Source of the DNA: Arenibacter palladensis
GTDB taxonomy: Bacteria > Bacteroidota > Bacteroidia > Flavobacteriales > Flavobacteriaceae
Direction of reading: 5' to 3'
Assembly: GCF_900129275.1 (NCBI RefSeq)
Contig: NZ_FQUX01000002.1
Location: forward strand, 685,795-749,794
DNA: 64,000 nucleotides
Positions 1 through 9,810 of this stretch are shown here, in pieces. Numbering within the stretch: the stretch's first letter is position 1; each line of letters begins with the position of its first letter. The notes under the pieces were generated by a model that made no database searches, was not told where the DNA came from, and was given only the letters and a program-made list of their open reading frames with translations. Made by a program: the position numbers and the translations under genes.

Positions 1-1422
1 GTTTTTGAATCTCCCCAGAATTTTAATAGAATTAACATTATGGGACGGTACAATCATAAGGACGATGCCGGCAACGAAGTGAATTTAACGGCCTCCCACT
101 TTCAGAGCAAATGGGACGCTTCTGGACAAATTCCCCAACGGGCAGTCGACAATGGAAGCATTGGCAGGTTTGGCGCCATTGATGATACCGAGGGGGGCAA
201 TACCAGCCGTACCAACCTATTGGTGAACCATGACAAACAATTGGATCAGCATAGTCGACTTAAATCCAAGTTATTTATGTCCAAATATGATTTTGAACTG
301 TATTCCAATTTTACATTTTTCCTAGAGGACCCCATTAATGGAGATCAAATAAAGCAAAAAGAAAATAGAACCCTGATTGGGGGCGAGACCAGTTATGATA
401 GAACCATACACCTGGACCAAAATAATTCTCAGTTCAGGTTCAATACGGGAATAGGGTTTAGATATGACGACATAAACGATGTAGAGCTTTCCCATACCAT
501 GAACAGAAAGACCACTTTGGAGCAACTTGCGTTGGGCAATATTGATGAATTGAACGCCTATGGGTTCTTCAATATTAATTACAAAATCAATAATTGGAAC
601 ATTAATCCTGGTGTTCGCCTGGATTATTTAAAATTCGATTATGAAAATCTATTGACGACGGCCTATGACCAAAAGAGTGAAAACAAATTGGTGGTCAGTC
701 CCAAGCTAAATGCTATTTACCAAGTGTCCCAGGACGTACAGTTATATGCCAAAACCGGAATTGGGTTTCATTCCAATGATACCAGGGTGGTCACCGCCAA
801 TAATGGGGAAAGAATATTGCCCTTGGCCTTCGGAGCCGATATAGGTACCATCTACAAGCCAAAAAACCGTTTGGTATTAAATATGGCCCTATGGCATCTC
901 TTTTTGGAGCAGGAGTTTGTATATGTGGGTGATGCGGGCATTCTGGAACCCAGTGGCAAGACCAAACGCTTTGGGGTGGACTTTGGTGCTAGATACCAAT
1001 TAACGGACTGGTTGTACGCCTATGGCGATGTTAATTACACCTATGCCCGAAGCGCGGAAGACCCTAGTGGGGAGGATTATATACCCTTGGCGCCCGACCT
1101 GACCTCTTCGGGGGGACTCACCTTTAAGGGACTTAAGAACTTCTCTGGGGGAGTGAACTATCGCTTTATCAAGGATAGGCCTGCCAATGAGGACAATTCC
1201 ATTGTTGCCGAGGGTTATTTTGTAACCGATTTCAACATAAATTATTCTTGGAAAAATTGGAGTTTTGGACTCATAGTGGACAACCTATTTGATACGGAAT
1301 GGAACGAGACCCAATTTGCTACCAGCAGTAGATTGTTCAATGAAACAGAGGCCGTGGAAGAAATCCATTTTACCCCAGGTACGCCGTTTTTTGTCAGGGG
1401 TAAGGTATCCGTTAGTTTTTAA
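1..1422 (+). CDS. TonB-dependent receptor, 3' part
   Basis: The frame is open from base 1, so this is the C-terminal 473 residues of a larger outer-membrane receptor whose start lies before the window; the ATG at 40 is internal. The protein shows the alternating aromatic/polar beta-strands of a 22-stranded barrel and ends with the C-terminal signature V-S-V-S-F, whose terminal Phe is typical of barrel proteins inserted by BamA. Late motifs such as DNLFDTEWNE and FTPGTPFFVRG are usual in siderophore-type receptors. The plug and the TonB box are outside the window, so the substrate cannot be called. A strong terminator follows. Confidence 0.93.
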   Translation, partial: VFESPQNFNRINIMGRYNHKDDAGNEVNLTASHFQSKWDASGQIPQRAVDNGSIGRFGAIDDTEGGNTSRTNLLVNHDKQLDQHSRLKSKLFMSKYDFELYSNFTFFLEDPINGDQIKQKENRTLIGGETSYDRTIHLDQNNSQFRFNTGIGFRYDDINDVELSHTMNRKTTLEQLALGNIDELNAYGFFNINYKINNWNINPGVRLDYLKFDYENLLTTAYDQKSENKLVVSPKLNAIYQVSQDVQLYAKTGIGFHSNDTRVVTANNGERILPLAFGADIGTIYKPKNRLVLNMALWHLFLEQEFVYVGDAGILEPSGKTKRFGVDFGARYQLTDWLYAYGDVNYTYARSAEDPSGEDYIPLAPDLTSSGGLTFKGLKNFSGGVNYRFIKDRPANEDNSIVAEGYFVTDFNINYSWKNWSFGLIVDNLFDTEWNETQFATSSRLFNETEAVEEIHFTPGTPFFVRGKVSVSF

Positions 1423-1445
1423 TGGTGTTTGTAACCAAATAATAG

Positions 1446-1485
1446 CTCCTTCCCTAAAGTCTACTGAGGGGAAGGAGTTTTTTTT
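1446..1485 (+). terminator. Rho-independent terminator after the TonB receptor
   Basis: Nine-bp perfect stem CTCCTTCCC (1446-1454) / GGGAAGGAG (1469-1477), 14-nt loop, then eight T (1478-1485). It lies 24 nt after the receptor stop. Confidence 0.9.
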
Positions 1486-1808
1486 ATGTTGTTGTTATAA
1501 GGGACGTTCAATCCCATTGAGTGTTCTCTATACAAAATACCAAACAGCCCGTCACTACCAATGAAGACAGTACTTTCAACATTCAACTTTATAACATTCA
1601 ACTTTATAACTCTTTAGTCCACTTCGATTTCGACTACGCTCAATCTCCGTTAGAACTTTCAACATTCAACTTTTAACTACATAGAAGAGTTACCAGTGCG
1701 ATTTCTCCTCGCCTCTGCTCGATCGAAATGACTTTTAGCTTTAAACTTGAAACTTTGAAACTTGAAACTTTGAACTTCTAACCTTCAACCTTAAACTTTC
1801 AACTCAAT
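1486..1808. repeat. Gene-free spacer with low-complexity and palindromic repeats
   Basis: No credible gene. The stretch holds tandem degenerate copies of an AACATTCAACTTTATAAC-type unit (about 1568-1615 and 1655-1676) and of CTTGAAACTTTGAA-type units (about 1740-1802). Two short elements of the TTTCGACTACGCTCAATCTC type (1628-1647; a degenerate one near 1708-1731) belong to a palindromic family seen again at 6474 and 24943. Such intergenic repeats are common in flavobacteria. Confidence 0.6.
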
Positions 1809-3935
1809 TTATAAAATCTTCTCCCTTTCAATAATGCTGAGTGCCAATCGGATAGTGCTGTATTCCACTTCCTCCTTAAAATGCTCAAAATAAGGTTTTA
1901 GTCCCTCTGGCTCTTGGAGTTCTTTCTTGGCCTCGGCAACTTTGACTACATCCTCTTTAGATATCAATTGATAGATGTCTATATCCTTCCCGTCATGGTA
2001 CAATTTTTCCAAATGGGCCAAAATGGTGTTGGGTTTTAGGCCCCTGATATCCGCAATTTCCTCAACGGTTTTGCCTTCCTTAAAGAGTTCATAACTTTCC
2101 AATGCCGTGTCCGATTTCCTTTTTTTCTTCTTCTTTTTTAGGGGAATGGTTTCAACAAAGGCCTTTATTTCATTGATGAACATTTCCCCATAGACCTCCA
2201 ATTTCCGTTGGCCAACTCCGTTGATCTCTTTGAACGCTTCACTGGTCACCGGCTTTTTGGATTCCATTTCCTTAAGGGTTGCATCATTGAAAACAAGGTA
2301 TGCTGGAATATTCTCTTCCAAGGAAATTTGAAACCGTAGTTGCCGCAGTTTTTCAAACAGGGAATTTTCGTTAACAGGCTTGGACTTGCTTTCCTTACGG
2401 ACCGCCATTTGCTCTTCCTTGGACAAGGGCTGACTCAGTTGTACCTTGGTGTTGTTGAACAATACGGCCTTGGCCAAATCGGTCAAACGAAGCACGTTGT
2501 TCTTATGAAAGGCTATCTCACAGAGGCCTTGGTTTATAAGCTGTATGGCATAATGCTGCCAGTGGTTCCATGAAATATCCTTGCCAATGCCGTAGGTCTT
2601 TATTTGCTGATAATTTTTATCCAAAATGTTGGCATTTTGGGCGCCGCGCAATACGTCTATAACGGTTCCCGTAGCCTCGGACTCTTTCAATCTGGCTATG
2701 GTGGATAATATCTTTTGTGCGATTACCGTACCGTCAAAAAACTGCGGTGGATTTTTACAAACATCGCAATTGCCACAGTCGGCCTGAAGGTACTCCCCAA
2801 AATAACTCAATAAAATCTTTCGTCTACAGCTGGAGGCTTCCGAAAACTGCTTCATACGCTCCAACTTGGCCAGCTGTACTTCCTCATTGGTAGCACCAGA
2901 AGCAAATCGTTGTAATTGGATTACATCGGCATAACTATGGAACAAAAGGGCATGAGCCGCTAGTCCGTCCCTTCCGGACCTACCTATTTCCTGATAATAG
3001 CCCTCAATATTTTTGGGCATATTGTAATGTATCACCCAGCGCACGTTGGATTTGTCTATTCCCATACCAAAGGCAATGGTGGCGCAGACAATCTGAGTCT
3101 TGTCAAAAATAAAATCCTCCTGCACCTTGTTGCGGCTATCAAAATCCAGTCCCGCATGGTAGGCGGCTGCCTTGAAACCGCTATTGCGGATCTTTTCGAC
3201 CAAGGTTTCGGTGGATTTTCGACTTAGACAATAAATAATGCCGGATTCATTGGGCCTTTGTTCTATAAATTGAAGTATTTGGGACACTCGGTCATGGGCC
3301 GCCCGCACTTCCAAGGAAATATTCTTTCTATCGAAGGAAGCCAAAAACTGTTTGGCCTTGGGAATCTGCAATTGCGCCAAAATATCCTGTCGGGTAGCCT
3401 TATCCGCGGTAGCCGTTAAGGCAATAATGGGTGTCTGTGGCAGCGAAGCCTTTAAAAAGCCCAATTGTTGATATGATGGTCTAAAATCGTGCCCCCAGGA
3501 AGAGATACAATGGGCCTCGTCCACGGCCACACAGCTAATATACTCCTCATTTAAAATAGGGGATAGGCCCTGCAAGCTTTCCGGTGCCACATAAAGCAAT
3601 TTTAATTCCCCTTTATGGGTGCTATCCAATATGGCCTGTTGCTCCTGGGCAGACTGACTACTATTAAAAAAAGCCGCTGGGATACCATTGGCGTTTAGTC
3701 CGTCTACCTGATCTTTCATCAAAGCAATTAATGGGGAAATTACGAGGGTAGTACCCTTGAACAAAAGGGCCGGTAATTGGAAACAAATGGATTTTCCGCC
3801 CCCGGTGGGCATGATCACCAAACAATCCTCCTTATTTAAAACCGCTGTGATTATGGCCTCTTGTTGTTGTCTAAAGCGGTCAAAACCAAAGTACTTTTTT
3901 AAATAGGGAATTAATTCGTTCTGGAAATCGGGCAT
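1809..3935 (-). CDS. recQ: ATP-dependent DNA helicase RecQ
   Basis: A 708-aa 3'-5' DNA helicase for recombination and fork repair. Motif I is PTGGGKS (43-49) and motif II is DEAH (139-142), followed by the RecQ-specific CISSWGHDFRPSY aromatic loop. Motif VI is seen as QEIGRSGRDG. The zinc-binding domain has four Cys (about 368-393, ending CGNCDVC), followed by the RQC winged helix and an HRDC domain (about 525-605). A lysine-rich linker and a short HTH (about 615-665, FKEGKTVEEIADIRGL) end the protein; this tail is typical of the longer Bacteroidota RecQ. The start is ATG at 3935, with the usual N-terminus before the Q motif. It is monocistronic and divergent from the metallophosphoesterase. 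Confidence 0.97.
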   Translation of the reverse strand: MPDFQNELIPYLKKYFGFDRFRQQQEAIITAVLNKEDCLVIMPTGGGKSICFQLPALLFKGTTLVISPLIALMKDQVDGLNANGIPAAFFNSSQSAQEQQAILDSTHKGELKLLYVAPESLQGLSPILNEEYISCVAVDEAHCISSWGHDFRPSYQQLGFLKASLPQTPIIALTATADKATRQDILAQLQIPKAKQFLASFDRKNISLEVRAAHDRVSQILQFIEQRPNESGIIYCLSRKSTETLVEKIRNSGFKAAAYHAGLDFDSRNKVQEDFIFDKTQIVCATIAFGMGIDKSNVRWVIHYNMPKNIEGYYQEIGRSGRDGLAAHALLFHSYADVIQLQRFASGATNEEVQLAKLERMKQFSEASSCRRKILLSYFGEYLQADCGNCDVCKNPPQFFDGTVIAQKILSTIARLKESEATGTVIDVLRGAQNANILDKNYQQIKTYGIGKDISWNHWQHYAIQLINQGLCEIAFHKNNVLRLTDLAKAVLFNNTKVQLSQPLSKEEQMAVRKESKSKPVNENSLFEKLRQLRFQISLEENIPAYLVFNDATLKEMESKKPVTSEAFKEINGVGQRKLEVYGEMFINEIKAFVETIPLKKKKKKRKSDTALESYELFKEGKTVEEIADIRGLKPNTILAHLEKLYHDGKDIDIYQLISKEDVVKVAEAKKELQEPEGLKPYFEHFKEEVEYSTIRLALSIIEREKIL

Positions 3936-3951
3936 GGGTATCTGTAAAATT

Positions 3952-3980
3952 TTTGTAAGGAACGAAATTAATCATATTTG
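3952..3980 (+). promoter_or_regulatory. Possible Bacteroidota-type promoter for the metallophosphoesterase
   Basis: TTTG (3952-3955) is followed after 17 nt by CATATTTG (3973-3980), one mismatch from the TAnnTTTG -7 element. It lies in the divergent gap. It would give a leader of about 145 nt before the ATG at 4134, so it is only a candidate. Confidence 0.35.
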
Positions 3981-4133
3981 CAGTCCTATAACAACTTTCA
4001 CGGTCTTAAAATCCCAAAAACCAAACTAAGGACTGGGAGACAAGAAAGCAGTGGCTTTTGGCTTTTGGCTTTTTGCTTTTTTGTCTTTGCTAAAAAGGTT
4101 AAATTTATCCATTGCAACCTATATTCATCCAAA

Positions 4134-5213
4134 ATGAACCTTAAATACCGTTTTTGCTTTTTTCTTGTACCACTTTTCATACTTACAACTAGCCTTAGGG
4201 CACAAGAAGCCTTCGCCGCCCCCAAATTGTCCAATCCGGATTCCTGGTCCATTATTCTGGTTCCGGATACTCAGACCTACGTGAAGTTTGAAAGAAACCA
4301 GGGCATCTTGGAAACCATGACGGCTTGGGTCAGTGAAAATATAGATGCCCTGAACATAAAAATGGTGCTGTGTACGGGAGATTTGGTGGAGCAGAACGAA
4401 CTTCTGGTTTCGGATAAAATAAACGGAAATATGCCCAGTAGGGACCAGTGGAAAGCAGTATCGCACGCCTTTGAACGCCTGGATGGGAAGGTTCCATATA
4501 TTTTGGCCGCCGGTAACCACGACTTTGGATATAAAAGTGTTGAAAACCGAAAATCCAATTACAGCCAGTATTTTCCTATACATAGAAACATATTGAATGC
4601 AAAGGCCTTAAGGGCCGCCGGAAAAAATATAGACGGCATGCCTTCGGTGGAAAATGCCACTTATGAATTGATCTCTCCCCAACAAAGAAAGTTTTTGTTC
4701 CTAAATCTGGAATTCGCACCACGTGATACTATTTTACAATGGGCCAACAGTGAGATTTCCAAAGAAATTTATAAAGATCATACGGTGGTAATGCTTACCC
4801 ATTCCTATTTAAATGCCCAAAACAAGCATATGGAAAAAGAAAACTATCCTATAGAGGATGCCAACTATGGCAAGGCCATTTGGGAAAAGCTAGTGGCTCC
4901 TTCCAAGAATGTACAACTGGTCTTTTCGGGCCATATTGGATCCCCTGATAATTTTAAGGCACATACGGCTTTTAAGGTGGATAAGAACGCTGCCGGAAAA
5001 AAGGTGAACCAGATTACCTTTAATGCGCAGGCCATGGGCGGTGGTTGGCACGGCAATGGGGGAGAAGGATGGCTACGGATTATGGAATTCCTACCCGATG
5101 GAAAGACCGTGATTACCACTACATTTTCACCACATTTCGCCATCTCGCCAACTACGCAAAAAATGGCCTATCAACGGGACGACTACAACAATTTTAGCTT
5201 TCTATTGGATTGA
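4134..5213 (+). CDS. Secreted calcineurin-like metallophosphoesterase
   Basis: A 359-aa protein. The frame is open further upstream but only from a TTG; the ATG at 4134 gives a clean signal peptide (Lys near residue 4, hydrophobic core 8-20, cleavage near LRA-Q). Metal-binding motifs occur in order: PDTQ (44-47), GDLVEQN (82-88), GNHD (127-130), a His in LTHSYL and a final FSGHIG. This is the two-metal calcineurin-like phosphoesterase fold, with Gln in place of the usual His in the first D-x-H. The likely role is hydrolysis of a phosphate ester in the periplasm or outside the cell; the substrate is unknown. It stands alone between RecQ and a lipoprotein gene. Confidence 0.88.
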   Translation: MNLKYRFCFFLVPLFILTTSLRAQEAFAAPKLSNPDSWSIILVPDTQTYVKFERNQGILETMTAWVSENIDALNIKMVLCTGDLVEQNELLVSDKINGNMPSRDQWKAVSHAFERLDGKVPYILAAGNHDFGYKSVENRKSNYSQYFPIHRNILNAKALRAAGKNIDGMPSVENATYELISPQQRKFLFLNLEFAPRDTILQWANSEISKEIYKDHTVVMLTHSYLNAQNKHMEKENYPIEDANYGKAIWEKLVAPSKNVQLVFSGHIGSPDNFKAHTAFKVDKNAAGKKVNQITFNAQAMGGGWHGNGGEGWLRIMEFLPDGKTVITTTFSPHFAISPTTQKMAYQRDDYNNFSFLLD

Positions 5214-5416
5214 TGCCTTTATCCAAAGGGAGTAATTACGATGGTTTTTAGGTAAAAGAAACTGAAAACCAAGGCTTAACCACTTAAAAATCAACTTAAT
5301 TGTACGATATTTCTTAATAAAACATACTGTAAGTCGAAAATTTGCGTTTTTCTAAACATAATATTATATAAGCGCTTATTTTAGCCGCGTTAAATATGTT
5401 TTAAACCCCATAAACA

Positions 5417-6199
5417 ATGAAAACATTTAATTATTTAATTTTAAGCTTTGGATTTTTATTAATCGCTGCTTGTAGCAATGATGCTATAAATAGCTTAAAT
5501 GATGAAGGTCTGACGCCCGAACAAGTTAAGGCCCAAATGCAGGTCAATTCAGTTTCGGACGGACTGGATGAGTTGGTTTCAGAATTACTGATCAACGACA
5601 AGGAAGGAAAAACAAACAAGACCAATACCGAGTGTGCAACGCTTGCATTTACCGAAGAAAGTATTACTGTAGCCTACAATCAATGTATCATTAAAGGTAA
5701 AACGGTAAGTGGAACCATCGTTTTGACCGGAAACAATGGTAGTACGGACGGTAGCAAAGGTAGTTTTGAAGTTACGTTTACCGACTTCACCTACAACGGC
5801 TATTTGCTGAACGGTACCAAGAGTTTCGCTTTTGATTTTTCCGATTCCAACGGTCCAACCTTTACTGTAGTTACCGATGCCACTTTTGAGGATGACAATG
5901 GGAACACGATAATTTGGAAGGGTAATAAAGTACTTAGCTGGCATTTTGATCAGATCAATGCTGAAGGAGCGGATGTTACCTGTACTGGAGATTGGGACAT
6001 TACCGTAGATGGTATTACCTATGAATTTACGGTGACCGAACCTTTGTCCGCTAACTTGGGATGTGCCTTTATTACTTCTGGTGTTATGCAGTTGGAAGTG
6101 AATGGTATGACCGCTTCCTTGGACTTTGGAACCGGTAGTTGTGACCAAACGGGTACCGTTACCTATCCTAATGGAGAATCTGAAGAGATTAGCTGGTAG
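5417..6199 (+). CDS. Hypothetical lipoprotein, 260 aa
   Basis: Signal peptide II with lipobox LIAAC (Cys19) followed by SND. The mature part is about 240 residues, rich in Thr, Gly and Asn, with predicted beta-strands and Cys in CATL, NQCI, VTCTGDWD, LGCAF and GSCDQTG contexts. The Cys residues could form disulfides in a beta-sandwich. No family recognised. The gene is monocistronic with its own strong terminator 29 nt downstream. The location is likely the periplasmic side of the inner or outer membrane. Confidence 0.8.
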   Translation: MKTFNYLILSFGFLLIAACSNDAINSLNDEGLTPEQVKAQMQVNSVSDGLDELVSELLINDKEGKTNKTNTECATLAFTEESITVAYNQCIIKGKTVSGTIVLTGNNGSTDGSKGSFEVTFTDFTYNGYLLNGTKSFAFDFSDSNGPTFTVVTDATFEDDNGNTIIWKGNKVLSWHFDQINAEGADVTCTGDWDITVDGITYEFTVTEPLSANLGCAFITSGVMQLEVNGMTASLDFGTGSCDQTGTVTYPNGESEEISW

Positions 6200-6227
6200 T
6201 TGCCCTAATCTTTATAATCATATATTG

Positions 6228-6261
6228 AAACCCCGATGCATTGCATCGGGGTTTCTTTTTT
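6228..6261 (+). terminator. Rho-independent terminator
   Basis: Thirteen-bp perfect inverted repeat AAACCCCGATGCA (6228-6240) / TGCATCGGGGTTT (6242-6254), then C and six T. It ends the lipoprotein transcript. Confidence 0.92.
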
Positions 6262-6907
6262 ATCATTCATTTTTCACTGTTGGTTTTAGTTAAAGATAGA
6301 CCCGGCAACGGACTCCCTGGAGAAAATACAACGGCATTAGAAAAGTGGTAATAATTTATCGAAACTTTGTTCGTGTGGACTGAACAAAGGAACGGCCTAT
6401 TTTCAATTTACTTAAGTGGTTCTTATAGTTTTTGATGGGTTTTCGTGAATCATCGATTTCTTTGCTTGTCCAACCCTTCGGCTCCGCTCAGGGTACGGCC
6501 AGCGCATCTATATTTGAACTTCACATGTAACTAGGAAGTACAATTTGCCGCAGTCTAGATTAAATCTTTTAGGAAAGAGTCCATGATAGCTTAATAGGTG
6601 ATTGGGGTAATGTTAAATTAATGGTTTGGGGCAGGAGGGGAGTGGAAGGGCAGGAAACACTTTGCCATGGAGTAGAAGCCCAGTAAAAAGCAAGGATTTC
6701 AGAGAAATTGGACCGTTGGTCGAAGAAATAATCCCGTACGTCGATGCTATGAAGGTGTTAATATTGCTTTAAACTAATGTTAATGAGGGATTTACCTACA
6801 TGAAAATGAGAATTTTGTCGTATCTTTTATTTTCAAATCAATAAAATCAAATTATATAAGAGTGTACCAAAGAAAAATCCGTTAACCCTAAAAACAAAGC
6901 TTACACT
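6262..6907. other. 646-bp spacer, no gene seen
   Basis: No supported ORF. It holds one palindromic repeat, CCCTTCGGCTCCGCTCAGGG (6474-6493), of the dispersed flavobacterial type. The last 100 bp is the AT-rich leader of the small coiled-coil gene. Nothing else was recognised. Confidence 0.5.
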
Positions 6908-7246
6908 ATGGAAACAACCCCAAAAATTAGTAGAAATTTAATTAGCAGGCCTTCCAACAGTGGATGTATTCTAAAATTGGAGCGTACCAATAATGATTTG
7001 TGCCAATTGGAAAAAAAATTGACCTCTTATGTATGTGAACCTAACACATACTCCTTGTTTATTAAATCTGAAACCCTCCGACAAACTCTTAGAAGCTTGA
7101 AAAATACGAATGCAGAATTGATCAAAGCTTTAAAGAGGGAAAAGGATTTAAAGATTGAACTCTTTGAAAAAACAATGGCCCAAATTCGTTCCTATCTAGA
7201 AATACAAAAATCAGTTGAAGAATACAGCAACATGTTGAGGTATTAA
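6908..7246 (+). CDS. Small coiled-coil protein, 112 aa
   Basis: No family recognised. The protein has no signal peptide or membrane segment. Residues about 22-40 and 53-105 are charged and helical with heptad-like Leu/Ile spacing, so a short coiled coil or helical hairpin is likely. There are two Cys (residues 20 and 32). The A-rich leader ending AAAGCTTACACT before the ATG, and a strong terminator 84 nt after the stop, support an expressed single gene. It could be a cytoplasmic structural or regulatory small protein. Confidence 0.65.
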   Translation: METTPKISRNLISRPSNSGCILKLERTNNDLCQLEKKLTSYVCEPNTYSLFIKSETLRQTLRSLKNTNAELIKALKREKDLKIELFEKTMAQIRSYLEIQKSVEEYSNMLRY

Positions 7247-7330
7247 AAGATTCCTATATATTCCTGTGACTGTTTAGACAACTAACTGCATTCACCTAAA
7301 AATGAAAACACCATTGGAAAATTAGGAAGA

Positions 7331-7367
7331 AAAGCTCCGGACATTTATATCCGGAGCTTTTTTTTTT
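7331..7367 (+). terminator. Rho-independent terminator
   Basis: Eleven-bp perfect stem AAAGCTCCGGA (7331-7341) / TCCGGAGCTTT (7350-7360) with an 8-nt loop and a run of ten T (7358-7367). Confidence 0.93.
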
Positions 7368-7507
7368 GATTTTTAATACTGTTTTTAATAAGGGCACCCA
7401 TAATAAAGCCTAAGACAGAACTTATACATCCAATATATAATCCCCGAAATACATAAGCCACTAATTAACAGTAAAATAACACGTATTTTATGTAGTACTA
7501 CTACAAT

Positions 7508-7537
7508 ATAAAAGCCTTGGATCATGACAATCCAAGG
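7508..7537 (-). terminator. Terminator of the CHRD lipoprotein gene
   Basis: Inverted repeat CCTTGGAT (7515-7522) / ATCCAAGG (7530-7537). Read on the minus strand it is followed by CTTTTAT. It lies 26 nt downstream of the CHRD stop. Confidence 0.65.
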
Positions 7538-7563
7538 CCTTGGTTTTTAGTGGTTATTATACC

Positions 7564-9138
7564 TTAATTTACATTGGCCCCAACATTTCCTTGGGCTACT
7601 AAGGTGTCCAAATCTTCAGCGCTCAGATGTACATTTATGTACCCATCAATAGCCAAGAGGGCATCATAATCCAATGCGCCACCTGCATTTGCCTGGGTAA
7701 CGTTGGTAACGCTTACTCCATTATCTCCAATAACATTGCCCAAAGTTACGATTACCGCTCCAGGGGCATCTGCCACAGCTCCAGTATGAATATGTGCCGG
7801 ATGTATTGCACCTGCAGTAGTACCTACCAATTCCAGAGTCACCAATGTCTCTTTGTTTACGCGCTCCGAAAAGGTAGCTGTACCAAAAATGGCTGCATTG
7901 CTAACTGCCGCTAGATCGTAGGAAACCTCATTACCGGTAAGTTCGTTTTGACCTATATCACCCTGTGCCACCAACAGGTCCAGTTCTGCGACGGACTTAT
8001 GAACATTGATGTAGCCATCAAATTCCAATAGATCCTCGTAGCTAACCGCTGTTCCAGCATCGTCGGCCTCAATATGTGTCCAGCTTTTTCCGTTAGCTCC
8101 AGCTACCGCATTTAAAGAAATTGCGATATCACCACCTTCAGCAGCGGTATTGGCATGAATATGGGCAGGATGCTCCCCATCTGCCGGAGTTCCTTCAAGT
8201 TCCAATTCTAGGAGGGAAGCTCCACTAAGGCGTTTGTGAATGGTAGCCGTACCGCTTATGGTAGGTACCAGAACACTGTGCAATGCAAATTCTTTGGATT
8301 CACCCGTTAATACATTGATTCCTATATCGCCCTGGGCTACCAAGACATCCAATTCGGTGGCCGACTTATGTACATTGATGTAGCCGTCCAATTCCAACAG
8401 ACCTTCATACGTAATAGCGGTACCGGCGTCGTCTTCCTCAATATGCGTCCAGCTTTTTCCGCTGGCACCTGCAACGGCATTTAGGGAAATAGCAATATCA
8501 CCACCTTCTGCTGCAGAATTGAGATGGATGTGTGCAGGATGCTCCCCATCTTCGGGAGTCCCTTCCAAGTCGATCTCTAGGAGCGAGGCCCCACTTACGC
8601 GCTTATAGATGGTAGCCGTTCCGCTAATACTGGCATCGGCAGCACTGCCAAGCTCATATTCCCTAGAATCTGCTGTAAGTTCATTTATACCAATGTCACC
8701 TTGGGCAACAAGGGTACCAAGATCACTGGCAGACTGGTGCACGTTGATATAGGCATCCAGTTCCAATAGCTGCTCAAAAGTAATGGCAGAACCATCATTT
8801 CTGGCCGTAATGATAGTGGTACTTTCACCAGTAGCACCGTCTACGGCATTCAAATCTATTAGAATATCACCGGTTTCGGCGGCGGAGTTGGCATGGATAT
8901 GCGCCGGAAAACTACCAGAGGAGGTACCCGATAACTTAATATTTACGGTTGCTGTTCCATCTTCGTTTTCAACAACAGTGGCCGTTCCGGAGGCACCAGC
9001 CTCCGAACTGGATTGCAACTGATAGGTTTTACTTTCCCCGTCAAATACACCTGGGGGTTGTTCCGTGCTATCATCATCACTACAGCTTGTGATAAAAAAT
9101 GCTGTTGCTGCCACGAATAAATACATTATTCTTTTCAT
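7564..9138 (-). CDS. CHRD-repeat lipoprotein
   Basis: A 524-aa lipoprotein: signal peptide with lipobox FITSC (Cys19), then S-D-D-D. The mature part is four CHRD (chordin-like) domains in tandem. Each carries PAHIH, at residues 78, 201, 324 and 447, an exact 123-residue period, plus GYINVH and LVAQGDIG motifs. Repeats 2 and 3 are the closest pair, also at DNA level. CHRD domains are beta-rich, with conserved His; their function is unknown in bacteria. An in-frame TTG lies three codons upstream, but the ATG at 9138 starts the signal peptide properly. The location is cell surface or periplasm by lipid anchor. Confidence 0.92.
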   Translation of the reverse strand: MKRIMYLFVAATAFFITSCSDDDSTEQPPGVFDGESKTYQLQSSSEAGASGTATVVENEDGTATVNIKLSGTSSGSFPAHIHANSAAETGDILIDLNAVDGATGESTTIITARNDGSAITFEQLLELDAYINVHQSASDLGTLVAQGDIGINELTADSREYELGSAADASISGTATIYKRVSGASLLEIDLEGTPEDGEHPAHIHLNSAAEGGDIAISLNAVAGASGKSWTHIEEDDAGTAITYEGLLELDGYINVHKSATELDVLVAQGDIGINVLTGESKEFALHSVLVPTISGTATIHKRLSGASLLELELEGTPADGEHPAHIHANTAAEGGDIAISLNAVAGANGKSWTHIEADDAGTAVSYEDLLEFDGYINVHKSVAELDLLVAQGDIGQNELTGNEVSYDLAAVSNAAIFGTATFSERVNKETLVTLELVGTTAGAIHPAHIHTGAVADAPGAVIVTLGNVIGDNGVSVTNVTQANAGGALDYDALLAIDGYINVHLSAEDLDTLVAQGNVGANVN

Positions 9139-9415
9139 ATAATTCAATTTAGGGATTTATAATAGTTGTAAAATTATGGGGATGGATTTGGACGGATGGA
9201 TGGAAAAGCTTTAATAATTGACGCTAATCCCGAACAAGCTGATTGGCTTGAGCCGGGAGTAATTTTTTAGAAGACAGCGGATTGGGAGGAAGAAGTCATA
9301 ACTAATGTATGCTGCCTTTGGTGACATCGTCGGCTAGTGCATCTTCTCTCACAAAATTAAAGAGGTATTGTAGGAAGTAGGGACTTCTATTATATTTCTA
9401 TTTTACATAATGTAA

Positions 9416-9549
9416 ATTATAGAACAAATATGTCTATAGCGTAAAACGGCGTATGCTTGCATTTTACATAATTGCAGATATGACCTTCGCGTCAGCGAAT
9501 CATATCGTCAGCCATTATGTAAAAGCCGTTTTACTAGAATGTTCGTTTA
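9416..9549. repeat. Left copy of a 134-bp direct repeat with a 94-bp hairpin
   Basis: It matches 13370-13503 with about a dozen differences. The core 9441-9534 folds on itself: GTAAAACGGC/GCCGTTTTAC outer arms, TTTTACATAA/TTATGTAAAA, GATATGA (9477-9483)/TCATATC (9500-9506) and TTCGC (9486-9490)/GCGAA (9495-9499) around a GTCA loop. Stem differences from the right copy are compensatory. Confidence 0.85.
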
Positions 9550-9656
9550 TATATGTTAGCTATAATTGCATTATGTAAAATATCCCTGAGCATTTTATTA
9601 TTTAATCGAATTATGAACAGGGTCATTAATCTTTTTTAAGTGGTGTCTGCGACTTT

Positions 9657-9810
9657 GCCAACGCATCAACTCGCCGTTAAAATATCTTTTATCGCGTCAT
9701 TTGTATCTATAATTTGCCGTTATGCAAAATAGCCGCGCGCCAACGCTTATTGTTTAAAAAAATCAATACGCCATGTGGCGCATTATTTTTTACTCAATTC
9801 TCAGCGGCTT
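9657..9810. repeat. Two further hairpins of the CCAACGC type
   Basis: The first begins CCAACGC near 9658 and closes with an ACGC..GCGT outer pairing near 9697. The second has AGCCGC/GCGGCT outer arms, a CCAACGC motif, an A-rich/T-rich stem and an apical CGCCA/TGGCG hairpin. The layout resembles the elements at 13527-13586 and 14215-14275. Confidence 0.5.

Noticed and set aside
3978..4133. N-terminal extension of the metallophosphoesterase
   Set aside because: It begins with TTG, is not protein-like, and would bury the signal peptide.
9361..9549. CRISPR-like repeats
   Set aside because: There are only two spaced copies 4 kb apart and no regular repeat-spacer pattern anywhere in the window.
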